The notes: generated by a model from the letters alone, not told the origin. A stretch of DNA of 64,000 nt from Methanobrevibacter sp. (GCA_017459665.1 JAFUCN010000069.1:1-64000), one strand, 5' to 3'; shown: positions 36,941 to 44,753, counted from the first letter of the stretch. Numbers and translations are program-made.

Positions 36941-37886
36941 TTATATGTTTGAAGAATGGAATCGATTTGTTGAGAATACTAGAATTAATCGATTGAATGA
37001 ATTAAAATTAGCACTTAATGGAGGAAAGAATTCTGGCAATCACAACCCAGGCCGGGGAAGGGGTGTGGGTAAACCAGGAACGGGAACAAGTCGATTAGCA
37101 AAACCGAAATCTTTATCAGTAAAAGACTGGGCAGATTACATGAATTCTGACATAAATCAAAGGCAAGGAAATGCTTCAATTTATGATGAGACAGCAGGAA
37201 ATTATGTAGTTGTCAAATCTTCTAAAAATGCTGGAGTCTTTGAAGGAATGAATCCAATTTCTAAAACAGCAACTAAAAAGAATATAGATTCAATGACACC
37301 AGAAGAAAGACAAGCAATTACTAATTATACTTCTGAATATAATGCCGGAAACTCTGATGAAGTAAATCGTTACTTACGACTAGGTGAAGGAAGTGAAGCA
37401 TCTAAAAAAGCAGCAGAACTTCTTACATCTGCTTTAGATAAATGTAAACTAGGAACAAATACAGTTCTGTTTAGAGGAGTTGAACCAAGTATTTTCGGAG
37501 CAGACGCAGAAAAAGCAATTAAAAAGCTAAATAGAGCGGTTAAAAATCGTTATACAAAGAACTTCGATTCTTCTCTTAATAAACTTTCTTCTTTAGAAGG
37601 AACAATCATACAAGATAAAGGTTGTATGTCAACAAGCACTGTTTTCGATAGAAAATATACCGGACTTGGAGTTATTATGAGAATACAAGCATCTAAAAAT
37701 GATAAGGCTTGTGATATTTACGATCTTTCTCGCTATGGAGGAAACAGAGATGCATTTTCTAAAATGTTCGGTTATTCTTACGAAACAGCTGAAAATGAAG
37801 TTTTGTTTGCTCCAAACTCTAAGCTTAAAATCATAGGAACCACTGTAACTTCTGATGGAGTTGTTTTAGATTGTAAAACCATTTAA
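36933..37886 (+). CDS. Tagged ADP-ribosyltransferase effector
   Basis: A 317-residue protein starting inside the end of the preceding gene. The leader ends NRLNELKLAL, followed by the tag NGGKNSGNHNPGRGRG (37017-37076), a linker and an R-STS-ExE domain: LFRGVEP (Arg181), GCMSTSTV (STS from Ser233) and TAENEVLFAPNSKLKI (E287/E289). It is a clear ADP-ribosyltransferase, most like module 3 of the 25293 protein at the C-terminal motif. The role in infection is inferred. Confidence 0.85.
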   Translation: MSNYMFEEWNRFVENTRINRLNELKLALNGGKNSGNHNPGRGRGVGKPGTGTSRLAKPKSLSVKDWADYMNSDINQRQGNASIYDETAGNYVVVKSSKNAGVFEGMNPISKTATKKNIDSMTPEERQAITNYTSEYNAGNSDEVNRYLRLGEGSEASKKAAELLTSALDKCKLGTNTVLFRGVEPSIFGADAEKAIKKLNRAVKNRYTKNFDSSLNKLSSLEGTIIQDKGCMSTSTVFDRKYTGLGVIMRIQASKNDKACDIYDLSRYGGNRDAFSKMFGYSYETAENEVLFAPNSKLKIIGTTVTSDGVVLDCKTI

Positions 37887-37887
37887 C

Positions 37888-37989
37888 ATGATTGATTCGA
37901 ATATATTTATGAAACTAACAATCTTTATTCTTATAATAGCAATCTTAGGAATTATAAGTTATTACTTTATGAATAAACCAAGAAAATAA
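37888..37989 (+). CDS. Single-helix membrane peptide, 33 residues
   Basis: ATG 37888 follows the previous stop by one base; the frame ends at TAA 37987-37989. The product has one transmembrane helix (LTIFILIIAILGIISYYF) between short polar ends. No ribosome site is obvious, so it would rely on coupling. It could be a small immunity or membrane-stress peptide, or chance. Confidence 0.4.
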   Translation: MIDSNIFMKLTIFILIIAILGIISYYFMNKPRK

Positions 37990-37997
37990 CTAAGACT

Positions 37998-38021
37998 CTG
38001 TGAACAATTTATTGTTTTGAG
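37998..38021 (+). repeat. Direct repeat copy A flanking a structured region
   Basis: This 24-base unit (CTGTGAACAA...TTGTTTTGAG) is repeated at 38292-38315 with two differences. Each copy contains an interrupted palindrome AACAA..TTGTT. The copies frame the GC-richer non-coding block between them. Confidence 0.6.
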
Positions 38022-38291
38022 GGAAAAATCCCCTTTAGGCGATTTCTCGTCTTCAAGCTGCTTACAGCTTCAGGCTATTGCCACTGTTAGTTGCCTTGAA
38101 TGCTAGGTTAATGTCCCCGCTTTCTCAGGTCTAACCCTTTGTTTTACAAGAATAAACCAGTAGTCCTCGTTCTGCGAGTATCTTTCAGTTACGTTCTGTA
38201 TGGGGAAAAGAAATCGATCTTTCACAATAGCTAGTAGATGGATTTCTCTTGCTCGTTCCTACATCTTTTGTCCTACTCCAAAAAGCCAAAT
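38022..38291. ncRNA. Candidate large structured RNA, strand unknown
   Basis: About 270 bases without a convincing gene, visibly richer in G and C than its surroundings and full of hairpins. Examples are AAGCTG-CTTA-CAGCTT near 38057, CTCG..CGAG near 38170, and a long imperfect stem pairing GGAAAAGAAATCGATCT (from 38201) with AGATGGATTTCT. On the reverse strand one loop becomes a GAAA tetraloop. A reverse-strand frame of 61 residues overlaps it but has no ribosome site. It lies before the capsid gene. I could not match it to RNase P, tmRNA or a known group I core by eye. Confidence 0.4.
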
Positions 38292-38315
38292 CTGTGAACA
38301 AATAATTGTTTTGAG
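38292..38315 (+). repeat. Direct repeat copy B flanking a structured region
   Basis: Second copy of the 24-base unit at 37998-38021. The pair could be processing sites, operators, or the footprint of an inserted element. Confidence 0.6.
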
Positions 38316-38372
38316 TCTTAAAAGGAGAGATGCGTAGAAGACCGCCGCTACTGTAATTTACCTTAACCACTG

Positions 38373-38400
38373 TTTACATTTTTTAGATTTATGGTATAAT
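38373..38400 (+). promoter_or_regulatory. Strong promoter (TTTACA-16-TATAAT with TGG extension)
   Basis: TTTACA 38373-38378, spacer 16, TATAAT 38395-38400 preceded by TGG. Transcription would begin near 38407, directly into a terminator hairpin. An inverted repeat (CCTTAACCACTG at 38361-38372 and CAGTGGTTAAAGG at 38421-38433) brackets it. Confidence 0.7.
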
Positions 38401-38406
38401 CTAAAG

Positions 38407-38453
38407 GAAGGCAGGAATCTCAGTGGTTAAAGGTGGTTAGATTCCTGCTTTTT
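38407..38453 (+). terminator. Immediate terminator hairpin, giving a roughly 47-base RNA
   Basis: GCAGGAATCT (38411-38420) pairs perfectly with AGATTCCTGC (38439-38448), followed by TTTTT. Because a strong promoter ends seven bases before, the unit should make a very short RNA whose loop is complementary to the sequence just upstream of the promoter. It could be an attenuator for the capsid operon or a small regulatory RNA. Confidence 0.75.
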
Positions 38454-38552
38454 AAGTATACAAATTCTTAAAAACCTATTTTTATTATATCACATTTTGT
38501 CATCTTAGTGTACAAGGGGAATCGGTTGTTTTTAGATTAAAAATAAATACTA

Positions 38553-38561
38553 TGTTATAAT
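38553..38561 (+). promoter_or_regulatory. Extended -10 promoter of the major capsid gene
   Basis: TGT-TATAAT at 38553-38561, about 60 bases before the GTG start at 38622, which has GAGGAG eight bases upstream. Confidence 0.55.
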
Positions 38562-38621
38562 ATTTGTAGATACTCTTAAAGAGTGCGTAAACTTACTAAT
38601 ATAAAAAGAGGAGATTCGAAA

Positions 38622-40346
38622 GTGAATGACACTGACGAAGTTCGTGAAGATGTCGTTTTAGACGTTTCCGAAGACCGTGTTAAAGAACCTTCTGACTCAG
38701 AACGAATTGACGTTCTTGAAGAGACTTTATCTAGTCAAGGAAAACAAATTGCAGACATTGCTAACGAGCAAGAAAAGATTGTCGACATCTTGGAGCAAAT
38801 CTCAGAAAAAGTTCTTTCTCAATCTACTGATAAAGTTGAAATGGTTGAAGAAGAAACTTCTGAAATTGCAGAGAATTCTGTTGAGCCAGATGTAGTCAAT
38901 GAAGAATCTTCTGAAGAAGCAACGATTGAAGCAACTGAAGAAGTTGAAGAAGCGGGTGAGGAAGAAAAGGAAGAAACAGATGAAGACGAGGAAGAAACCT
39001 CAGAACCAGAAGTTGAAACCAACTCTGAAACAGAAACTTCTAAAGAAGCTGAAGGAGAAGCTAAAGAAGAAACGGTTGAAGAGGTCACCGAAGAAGAACC
39101 TCAAGAAGAAAAGGAAATAGAAAAAATGACTGAAGAGCAAATCAATGCTTTGAAAGAAGCCATCAAGAATGAAATCCTTGATGCGCAGGTTGAAGCTCCG
39201 AAGGTTGTAGAGACCGCGGAAGAAAAAACCGATGAGCCAGCTGTTGAAAAGAACTGGCGCAAGCGCTATAACGATCAGATTTCTGCTGCTTGGGATGCTT
39301 ATCGCCTTCACAACGCTGCAGCTGCTGAGAAGTTAGCGTCTATTAACAAGTTTAATCTTGAAGAGAAAATCAAGAATGCTTCTGATAGCGAAGTAATGAC
39401 TATCGAAACTCTTGATGATTTTGTACTTCCTGCTGAAGTAGATCGCATGATTCACGGTAAGCGGACTAACTATGCTCCATTCTTGGATGCTATTGAGTAT
39501 GTCCAGACTGATCGTTTGAGCTTTGCTTATGCTACTCGTATCGGTGATATCGATATGCAGAACGTTGCTCTTTGCGATGATGGTGAAGATGGCAACCTCA
39601 AGCCGATTTCGACTTATGAGCTACAAAAAGGTGTTGCTCAGATGGAAGAGATGGCTGCTGTTACTCCTATTTGCGACAACGCAACCAAGTATCTTGCTGC
39701 TGACATCCTCTCTGATGTTGCTGCTGGTTATCGCACTGACTACGATCGCAAACTTGCTCAGCTCGCTATCATTCGCTTCCAGCAAGCTGTTGAAGCTACT
39801 GGCAACAAAGTTGATTTCGACGGTGCAGATTCGACTGAAGCACTTGTTGATTTCATCAAAGCAACCACTCAGGTTTCTGACGGTGTGACTAACGGTAAGT
39901 TTGTCTTTACTGCTAAGACCAAGGCTAAACTGCTTGAGTACTTCCTCAAGGCTGGTGCTAACAACGAAATGGGTCACGATATCATGACAACTGGCGAATT
40001 CCCAACAATCTTTGGTTATCCATATGTTGTTGTGCCTAACGACCTAATGCCAACCCTCGGCGAAGGTGATACGAAGAGCTTCAAGGCTACCAACAATGTT
40101 ACTGGTGTTCTTGAGACTGTGACCATCACTGCTCCTGTGTTCTACGGCGATCTTGATGAATATCGTGGTAAAACTTCTGGTGCGTTAAAGTATGACGTTT
40201 CTGCTGAAGCTTCTTACGAAATCGCTGATGGTACCGTGCGGTCCGCATGGCAGAGGAACGAGCTTGTTCTTCGTGGTAGCTTCCTACGTGGTGGCTATGT
40301 CGCTGACCAGACTGCTATCGCAGCACTTGTTCCAGCATCTAACTAA
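38622..40346 (+). CDS. Major capsid protein with N-terminal scaffolding (delta) domain
   Basis: GTG 38622 is chosen over the frame's GTG at 38583 because GAGGAG lies eight bases upstream. The first 170 or so residues are a coiled coil followed by a very acidic Glu-rich region, as in scaffolding delta domains. From about residue 195 the protein is a HK97-type coat: ETLDDFVLPAEVDRMIHGKR, FAYATRIGDI, DRKLAQLAIIRFQQAV, NGKFVFTAKTKAKLLEYF, FGYPYVVVPNDLM and a C-terminal ELVLRGSFLRGG. The coat part uses more C-ending codons than its neighbours, as expected for very high expression. The effector tag is absent. The delta domain is probably removed by the protease at 46883. Confidence 0.85.
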   Translation: MNDTDEVREDVVLDVSEDRVKEPSDSERIDVLEETLSSQGKQIADIANEQEKIVDILEQISEKVLSQSTDKVEMVEEETSEIAENSVEPDVVNEESSEEATIEATEEVEEAGEEEKEETDEDEEETSEPEVETNSETETSKEAEGEAKEETVEEVTEEEPQEEKEIEKMTEEQINALKEAIKNEILDAQVEAPKVVETAEEKTDEPAVEKNWRKRYNDQISAAWDAYRLHNAAAAEKLASINKFNLEEKIKNASDSEVMTIETLDDFVLPAEVDRMIHGKRTNYAPFLDAIEYVQTDRLSFAYATRIGDIDMQNVALCDDGEDGNLKPISTYELQKGVAQMEEMAAVTPICDNATKYLAADILSDVAAGYRTDYDRKLAQLAIIRFQQAVEATGNKVDFDGADSTEALVDFIKATTQVSDGVTNGKFVFTAKTKAKLLEYFLKAGANNEMGHDIMTTGEFPTIFGYPYVVVPNDLMPTLGEGDTKSFKATNNVTGVLETVTITAPVFYGDLDEYRGKTSGALKYDVSAEASYEIADGTVRSAWQRNELVLRGSFLRGGYVADQTAIAALVPASN

Positions 40347-40381
40347 TAAACAAACTAAAATAAACAAACTTTATACCCAAA

Positions 40382-40410
40382 AGAAATCGAGCTCAAAAGG
40401 CTCGATTTTC
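40382..40410 (+). terminator. Terminator after the major capsid gene
   Basis: AATCGAGC (40385-40392) pairs with GCTCGATT (from 40400), followed by TTCTT. It separates the capsid operon from the converging tRNA operon. Confidence 0.8.
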
Positions 40411-40440
40411 TTATATCTTAATTGCTAAATGAACAAACTT

Positions 40441-40515
40441 TGGTGACTGGTAGAGGACTCGAACCCATATCTTAGGGCTTAGAACACCCTTGCCTTTCCA
40501 TTAGACCAACCAGCC
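40441..40515 (-). tRNA. tRNA-Arg (UCU)
   Basis: The reverse strand folds as a cloverleaf: acceptor GGCTGGT with ACCAGTC, discriminator A and encoded CCA. The anticodon stem AGGGT/GCCCT closes the loop GTTCTAA, anticodon TCT. It reads AGA, the Arg codon used heavily in this phage. Confidence 0.88.
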
Positions 40516-40516
40516 T

Positions 40517-40594
40517 TGGTGGACGCGGCGAGATTCGAACTCGCACTGAACCGATTTTAAGTCGGATTCCTCTACCGAATTGGGACACACGTCC
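40517..40594 (-). tRNA. tRNA with UAA anticodon (Leu), short variable arm
   Basis: Acceptor GGACGTG with CGCGTCC, discriminator A, encoded CCA. The T arm GCGAG-TTCGAAT-CTCGC is perfect. The anticodon loop is CTTAAAA, so the anticodon is TAA (Leu, codon TTA). Unlike normal bacterial tRNA-Leu, the variable region is only about five bases, and the top pair of the anticodon stem is T-T. Confidence 0.75.
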
Positions 40595-40600
40595 GCATGA

Positions 40601-40673
40601 TGCCTAGGGTGGGGCTCGAACCCACACTGAATACATTTAAGTACATTGCCTCTACCAATTGGGCTACCGGAGC
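40601..40673 (-). tRNA. Degenerate tRNA-Leu (UAA)-like gene
   Basis: Aligned with the neighbouring tRNA it shares the loop core CTTAAA, but one A is missing, giving a six-base anticodon loop. The T arm GTGGG-TTCGAGC-CCCAC and D arm GCC..GGC are good. The acceptor GCTCCGG against CCTAGGC has two mismatches, and the 3' end reads ATCA instead of ACCA. It could be a decaying duplicate, an unusual functional tRNA, or carry a sequencing error. Confidence 0.55.
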
Positions 40674-40684
40674 ATCATATTTTA

Positions 40685-40713
40685 ATTATAAAACAAAACT
40701 TCTAAAAAGTATA
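40685..40713 (-). promoter_or_regulatory. Promoter of the tRNA operon (TATACT-17-TATAAT)
   Basis: On the reverse strand TATACT (40708-40713) and TATAAT (40685-40690) are 17 bases apart, close to the early-type consensus, and transcription would begin just before the tRNA at 40673. Confidence 0.65.
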
Positions 40714-40750
40714 CTGTTATTTACAATAATAAATTATTAGCTTGTTAGTC

Positions 40751-40773
40751 ATAGAGGTCTCTAATGACCTCTA
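40751..40773. terminator. Hairpin between the tRNA operon and the DHFR operon
   Basis: ATAGAGGTC (40751-40759) pairs perfectly with GACCTCTAT (40765-40773). T-rich sequence follows on the forward strand. It may insulate the divergent units. Confidence 0.5.
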
Positions 40774-40795
40774 TTTATCTTCTAGAAGCAATTTA

Positions 40796-40804
40796 TGTTA
40801 TAAT
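40796..40804 (+). promoter_or_regulatory. Extended -10 promoter of the DHFR operon
   Basis: TGT-TATAAT followed by AAAAGGAG and ATG 40822. Confidence 0.55.
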
Positions 40805-40821
40805 TAGAGAAAAGGAGAATT

Positions 40822-41031
40822 ATGACAGAAGAAGAAAAACGAAAGAAGATTGATGAACTCAATAGAGAAATTGAAGTTTTAGAAAAAGAGATTGAACTTG
40901 CTAAAAAGAGAAAAGAGCTTGAAGATTTGAAAGAGAGTCATCTTAATACTTTCATCAAAGAGAAAATTGTCAATTTGCCATATTATGATACTTCAGACCC
41001 TAGTCAATTTGATTTTAAGGTTTGGTGTTAG
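40822..41031 (+). CDS. Small coiled-coil protein, 69 residues
   Basis: A strong AAGGAG precedes the ATG. Residues 1-40 are a Lys/Glu coiled coil (IDELNREIEVLEKEIELAKK); the end is ordinary (YYDTSDPSQFDFKVWC). It is the first gene before dihydrofolate reductase. No family is recognised. Confidence 0.7.
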   Translation: MTEEEKRKKIDELNREIEVLEKEIELAKKRKELEDLKESHLNTFIKEKIVNLPYYDTSDPSQFDFKVWC

Positions 41032-41036
41032 TTAAA

Positions 41037-41489
41037 ATGATACGAATGATTGCTTGTATTGGAAAAGATAGAGAACTCGGAAAAAATAATGAGCTTGTTT
41101 TTAAGTTTAAAGAAGACATGGAGTTCTTCAAAAAGATGACATTAAATCAAACTGTCGTAATGGGGAGAAAAACTTTTGAGAGTATAGGGCATACTCTTCC
41201 AGATAGAAAAAATATAATCTTGTCAAGAGAATCAGAATATTCATTTGATGATATACTTTCATTAGATGAAGACGTGTGGATTATTGGAGGAGAAAGTCTT
41301 TACTATCAGTTTTTGCCTTATGCAAAAGAACTTTATTTGACTGAAGTAGATAAATCTGTAGAAGCAGACGCATTCTTTCCTATCTTCGATGAAACTCAAT
41401 ACTCTGTTGAAGTAATTAAAGAATGCGAAGAAAATGGAACTAAATTCGTTATAAAAAGATATTTACTTTTAAGTGAAAATGAATTATAA
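41037..41489 (+). CDS. folA: Dihydrofolate reductase
   Basis: NADPH-dependent reduction of dihydrofolate, supporting thymidylate synthesis. ATG 41037 is preferred over TTG 41022 in the same frame since it gives the usual start MIRMIACIGKDRELGKNNEL. VVMGRKTFESIG, LPDRKNIILSR and VWIIGGESLYYQFLPYAKELYLTEVD are classical DHFR motifs. Length is 150 residues. No thymidylate synthase gene is in this window. A terminator follows. Confidence 0.92.
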   Translation: MIRMIACIGKDRELGKNNELVFKFKEDMEFFKKMTLNQTVVMGRKTFESIGHTLPDRKNIILSRESEYSFDDILSLDEDVWIIGGESLYYQFLPYAKELYLTEVDKSVEADAFFPIFDETQYSVEVIKECEENGTKFVIKRYLLLSENEL

Positions 41490-41548
41490 TTAACTTAAGA
41501 GGAGAATGAGTCATTATCTTCCACCCAAATGTTTCCTCTCCTCTTGAT

Positions 41549-41582
41549 AGAAGAACCTTGTTGGCTTAGGTTCTTCTTTTTA
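41549..41582 (+). terminator. Terminator after DHFR
   Basis: AAGAACCT (41551-41558) and AGGTTCTT (41568-41575) form the stem, followed by CTTTTT. A second weaker pairing, AAGAGGAG near 41499 with CTCCTCTT near 41538, encloses the region upstream. Confidence 0.8.
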
Positions 41583-41600
41583 TGTTAGAAAAGTGTTTTT

Positions 41601-41609
41601 TGGTATAAT
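41601..41609 (+). promoter_or_regulatory. Extended -10 promoter of the tail appendage operon
   Basis: TGG-TATAAT followed by AAAAAAAGGAAAATAAATG, giving a normal leader before ATG 41640. Confidence 0.55.
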
Positions 41610-41639
41610 TAAGATAGTAAAGCAAAAAAAGGAAAATAA

Positions 41640-42398
41640 ATGGCACAACCAGACAATCCATATGGAACTTATCTTGCATACTCCGACAACAACTCTTGGA
41701 CAACAGAAAGAGGTGCTTCAAAGTTCATTTCTTCTTTGATTCCTGCTTCTAGTATAGGTGTAGGAGATAAGGGAGCTGTTATCAATGGTTTTGTTGTAGA
41801 ACAAAATTCAACTCCTAGTATGAGTGTGAAAATTATGCCAACTGAGCAAGGAGATTCTCAGACTGATGGTCATTGTATAATTAGTCGAAATGATTATTGC
41901 TATTTTGGGTGGATGTCTGCAGATTATGAACTAACGATTGGAACTGCATCAGCAACATATCCAAGAATTTCTTATATAGTTGCTTATGTTGATACTTCAA
42001 TTTCATATGAACAAGAAGATGATGTTGTAGAATCTCCCGGAGTCTTACAATTCAAGGAAGTCAAAGGAATACCAGCATCAACACCAGTTCCCCCAACAAC
42101 TACAGATATTCAGACTGCTGTAGGAGTAGGAAATCCTTATATTGTTCTTGCTTCTATCGTTGTTCCGATTTCAGCAACATCAATTGTAACTGACAATATT
42201 GAAGATTTAAGAGAAATGGCTGCAATAGATGAATCAATCTTTAATCGTTCTGGAGGGGATGGGGAACTATATGCATCTGGACTCTTTCAAGCAAATACTG
42301 CTCAAACAAAGACAAAGATTGTTATTACAGAGGCAAATGCATCAACTCCAGCAGCGATTCCAGGAGTTCAGCTAGTGTGGCTTAGAAAGCAATCATAA
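41640..42398 (+). CDS. Tail appendage or baseplate structural protein
   Basis: A 252-residue beta-rich protein. MAQPDNPYGTYLAYSDNNSW, DKGAVINGFVVEQNSTPSM, PRISYIVAYVD and GNPYIVLASIVVP resemble upper-baseplate proteins that form appendage rings. It overlaps the next gene by one base and starts the tail appendage operon. The assignment comes from pattern and neighbours. Confidence 0.6.
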   Translation: MAQPDNPYGTYLAYSDNNSWTTERGASKFISSLIPASSIGVGDKGAVINGFVVEQNSTPSMSVKIMPTEQGDSQTDGHCIISRNDYCYFGWMSADYELTIGTASATYPRISYIVAYVDTSISYEQEDDVVESPGVLQFKEVKGIPASTPVPPTTTDIQTAVGVGNPYIVLASIVVPISATSIVTDNIEDLREMAAIDESIFNRSGGDGELYASGLFQANTAQTKTKIVITEANASTPAAIPGVQLVWLRKQS

Positions 42399-44542
42399 TG
42401 GCATCAGGATTTGGAGAACATGTCAGCAATGGATACATTGCAATTACAGATGGTTCAACGTATGCGACTGCAGCAAAAATAGCTGCATATGTCACTCAAT
42501 CAATTGACACCCGAGCAAGAACTGTAACAATTAACGTAGAAGCTACATTAGCTTTTTATCGAACACGAGGAAATTGGGATTTAGGTACTGGTGAACAGAT
42601 TTATAGTTCTCCTTATGGTTCAAATCACATTACGACATATCTTAGTTCTCAATCTAGCGAGTCATCATGGGGTGGAAACTGGGGAATTAAAACACAGTAT
42701 GCATATCGAGCTGTTGCTGGCGGAACATATACCTATCGAGGAGGCTATGTAGTCGGAATTGATAATTATAATTGGATTCATAACTATTCTAGGACTTGGA
42801 GTTACGATCAAGCAGGTTCTCCAATAACAAAACATTGGAAAGTTGAACTTGAATTTACAGGTATTTCAGACCAAACAATCAGTGTTGAAGGAGATGTAAC
42901 GACTGATGCAATTTCAGCAAGCTATACAAATCCTAATATGTCTAATGCTTCTATAAGCACAACTGTATTAGGTCCATATCATCTTGTAAGTTCTGTTAGT
43001 GGAGTCAACTATGGTTCTCAATACAATTCAACTAAGCTAACGTGTCGAGCATCATACAACTTAGATGGGGTTAATTATTCAAGAGACATTCAAAGTTGGA
43101 CAAATGGAGTGACATCAGCAACATGCAATATAGATGGTCCTCTCTTTAATTCGACAGACCCATGGAAGATTCTTCCCGATGGAGATAACGTTAATATCAC
43201 TTGGATTGCAGAATCATCTGGTTCTGGTGGAAGTGGTTCTGCATCGAAAACAGTTACAACTAACATGCCATTTGCGTATTCTGCTTATGTAATTGAGTCT
43301 GGACAACTCGGTACTTCTAGAACTTGGACTGTAATTGATGACAATAAAATGCTTACATCAAATAATTTAACGACAATGTTAGGTTATGTTCAACAAAATT
43401 ATCCAGAGGTTCAAGGAGATTTTGATTTAATCTTAGATAGAGTTGGAGATACAAATCGATACACACTCAAACTTCATACATCAGAAAAAACTATTACAAT
43501 ATTTAGCAATTTTGCTCCATCTCAAGCTCAACTCTGGATGAATTCAAATATGGGAACAAGTTTATCAACATTTCAAACTCGTTCAAGCTATTATACAAGA
43601 GATACTTTTGTAAGATTTAGCTATCATTTAGCAAAGATTACACCTGCAGACTTAAAAGTTAGTGCTTCACAAGGAGCTCAACCGTTGAAGTGGGTAAGAA
43701 GATTAGAAAATATCTATCCAACTCCCGAACCTTTTAAGGGCTGGGGCTATCTATATATTGGTGATACAAATAACGAAGAAGATTGGGCTGAGTTTAATTT
43801 AGATGAGCAAGATTTTCTAAGGCTTTGTACAAATAAAAATTATATTGTTGTAGGAGGACGTAAATTCGATAAAAGCTTAGTTCGAGCTATTTCGTTTGGT
43901 CCAAATGTCGAAGAAATTGGAAGCTTTTTCTTAAGAGATTGTGTTAACTTAAATTATGATATAGAATTGCCCAATACATGTACGCACATTGGAGATTATT
44001 TCTTAGCAGGATGCACTTCATTTAATAGTCAAATTGACTTAGAAAATGTTACAGAACTTGGAAACTTCTTTATGCAAGATTGCACAGTATTTAATCAAGA
44101 ATTAGACGTTTCACAAGTTGAAGAAATTGGAATGGGATTCATGCTAAGATGTTCTTCATTTAATCAGAATCTCGATCTTTCTAATTTGACAACGTTTAAG
44201 ACATACTTCTTAAGTGAATGCGACAACTTCTGCTCACAGATTACATTAGGTACAAATCAGACATACACAGCTGATATTCATTCATTTTCGACAATTGAAG
44301 ATGATACACTTCTATATCTTAATGGAATTGAAATTGCAGGAACACAGTCACAAGTTAATGCATTCAGAACGACATATCCAGAAAGAAATTCTTCACCTTA
44401 TAGATGGTTCTATTCAAGTGATGAAGTTGAAGCATTGACTGCAAAAGAATATGACGATCTTCAATTGACTTCTAACAATTATGATAATCATCAACTTACA
44501 GCAAGGCAGTACGATACAAAGGGTAAGACAATTTTAATGTAA
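42398..44542 (+). CDS. Receptor-binding appendage with BspA-like leucine-rich repeats
   Basis: A 714-residue protein. The N-terminal 400 residues are beta-rich domains with many Tyr, Ser and Trp residues. The C-terminal part has at least four BspA-like repeats: VEEIGSFFLRDCVNL, CTHIGDYFLAGCTSF, VTELGNFFMQDCTVF and VEEIGMGFMLRCSSF. The end (LTAKEYDDLQLTSNNYDNHQ) is a short repeat. It is a second LRR-bearing surface protein alongside 16325, both likely to touch the host. Confidence 0.68.
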   Translation: MASGFGEHVSNGYIAITDGSTYATAAKIAAYVTQSIDTRARTVTINVEATLAFYRTRGNWDLGTGEQIYSSPYGSNHITTYLSSQSSESSWGGNWGIKTQYAYRAVAGGTYTYRGGYVVGIDNYNWIHNYSRTWSYDQAGSPITKHWKVELEFTGISDQTISVEGDVTTDAISASYTNPNMSNASISTTVLGPYHLVSSVSGVNYGSQYNSTKLTCRASYNLDGVNYSRDIQSWTNGVTSATCNIDGPLFNSTDPWKILPDGDNVNITWIAESSGSGGSGSASKTVTTNMPFAYSAYVIESGQLGTSRTWTVIDDNKMLTSNNLTTMLGYVQQNYPEVQGDFDLILDRVGDTNRYTLKLHTSEKTITIFSNFAPSQAQLWMNSNMGTSLSTFQTRSSYYTRDTFVRFSYHLAKITPADLKVSASQGAQPLKWVRRLENIYPTPEPFKGWGYLYIGDTNNEEDWAEFNLDEQDFLRLCTNKNYIVVGGRKFDKSLVRAISFGPNVEEIGSFFLRDCVNLNYDIELPNTCTHIGDYFLAGCTSFNSQIDLENVTELGNFFMQDCTVFNQELDVSQVEEIGMGFMLRCSSFNQNLDLSNLTTFKTYFLSECDNFCSQITLGTNQTYTADIHSFSTIEDDTLLYLNGIEIAGTQSQVNAFRTTYPERNSSPYRWFYSSDEVEALTAKEYDDLQLTSNNYDNHQLTARQYDTKGKTILM

Positions 44543-44555
44543 AGAAAGGACAAAT

Positions 44556-44753
44556 ATGGCTCATACAAATCAAACAGCAAATTATAATTTACCTGAATTC
44601 GTTGCTACAGATAAGCCAGCTTGGTTAGTCGACTTCAATGATGCAATGGATGCAATTGATTCAGCAATTCCCAATATTGCTTTAACAACGACAGACCCAG
44701 GTGAGGGAGTAAACTTAGCACCTAATCATTTTATAGCAGTGTATGAAGCGTAA
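44556..44753 (+). CDS. Small tail-associated protein, 65 residues
   Basis: GAAAGGAC precedes the ATG. The pattern NYNLPEFVATDKPAWLVDFN, then AMDAIDSAI, is common at the N-terminus of phage tail fibres and small tail proteins, where it serves as an attachment piece. Confidence 0.65.
   Translation: MAHTNQTANYNLPEFVATDKPAWLVDFNDAMDAIDSAIPNIALTTTDPGEGVNLAPNHFIAVYEA

Noticed and set aside
25338-37076. CRISPR-like or tandem DNA repeat array
   Set aside because: The repeated DNA encodes the protein tag, is kilobases apart, varies at synonymous positions and is always in frame. There are no regular spacers.
38022-38291. tmRNA, RNase P RNA or group I intron
   Set aside because: I found no Ala-tRNA-like ends, no tag-peptide frame, no RNase P core and no P-Q-R-S core by eye on either strand.
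37998-38315. Attachment (att) sites of an integrated element
   Set aside because: The repeats frame only about 270 bases, contain internal palindromes, and no integrase is seen in the window. They are listed only as repeats.
38185-38370. Reverse-strand protein-coding gene of 61 residues
   Set aside because: No ribosome site or promoter fits, its Ser/Thr/Arg-rich composition is not like neighbouring proteins, and the region has strong hairpins and different composition. A structured RNA is more likely.
39000-39311. Reverse-strand ORF of 103 residues in the capsid gene
   Set aside because: It is the complement of the Glu/Lys-rich scaffold region and gives a Phe/Leu/Arg-rich low-complexity product.
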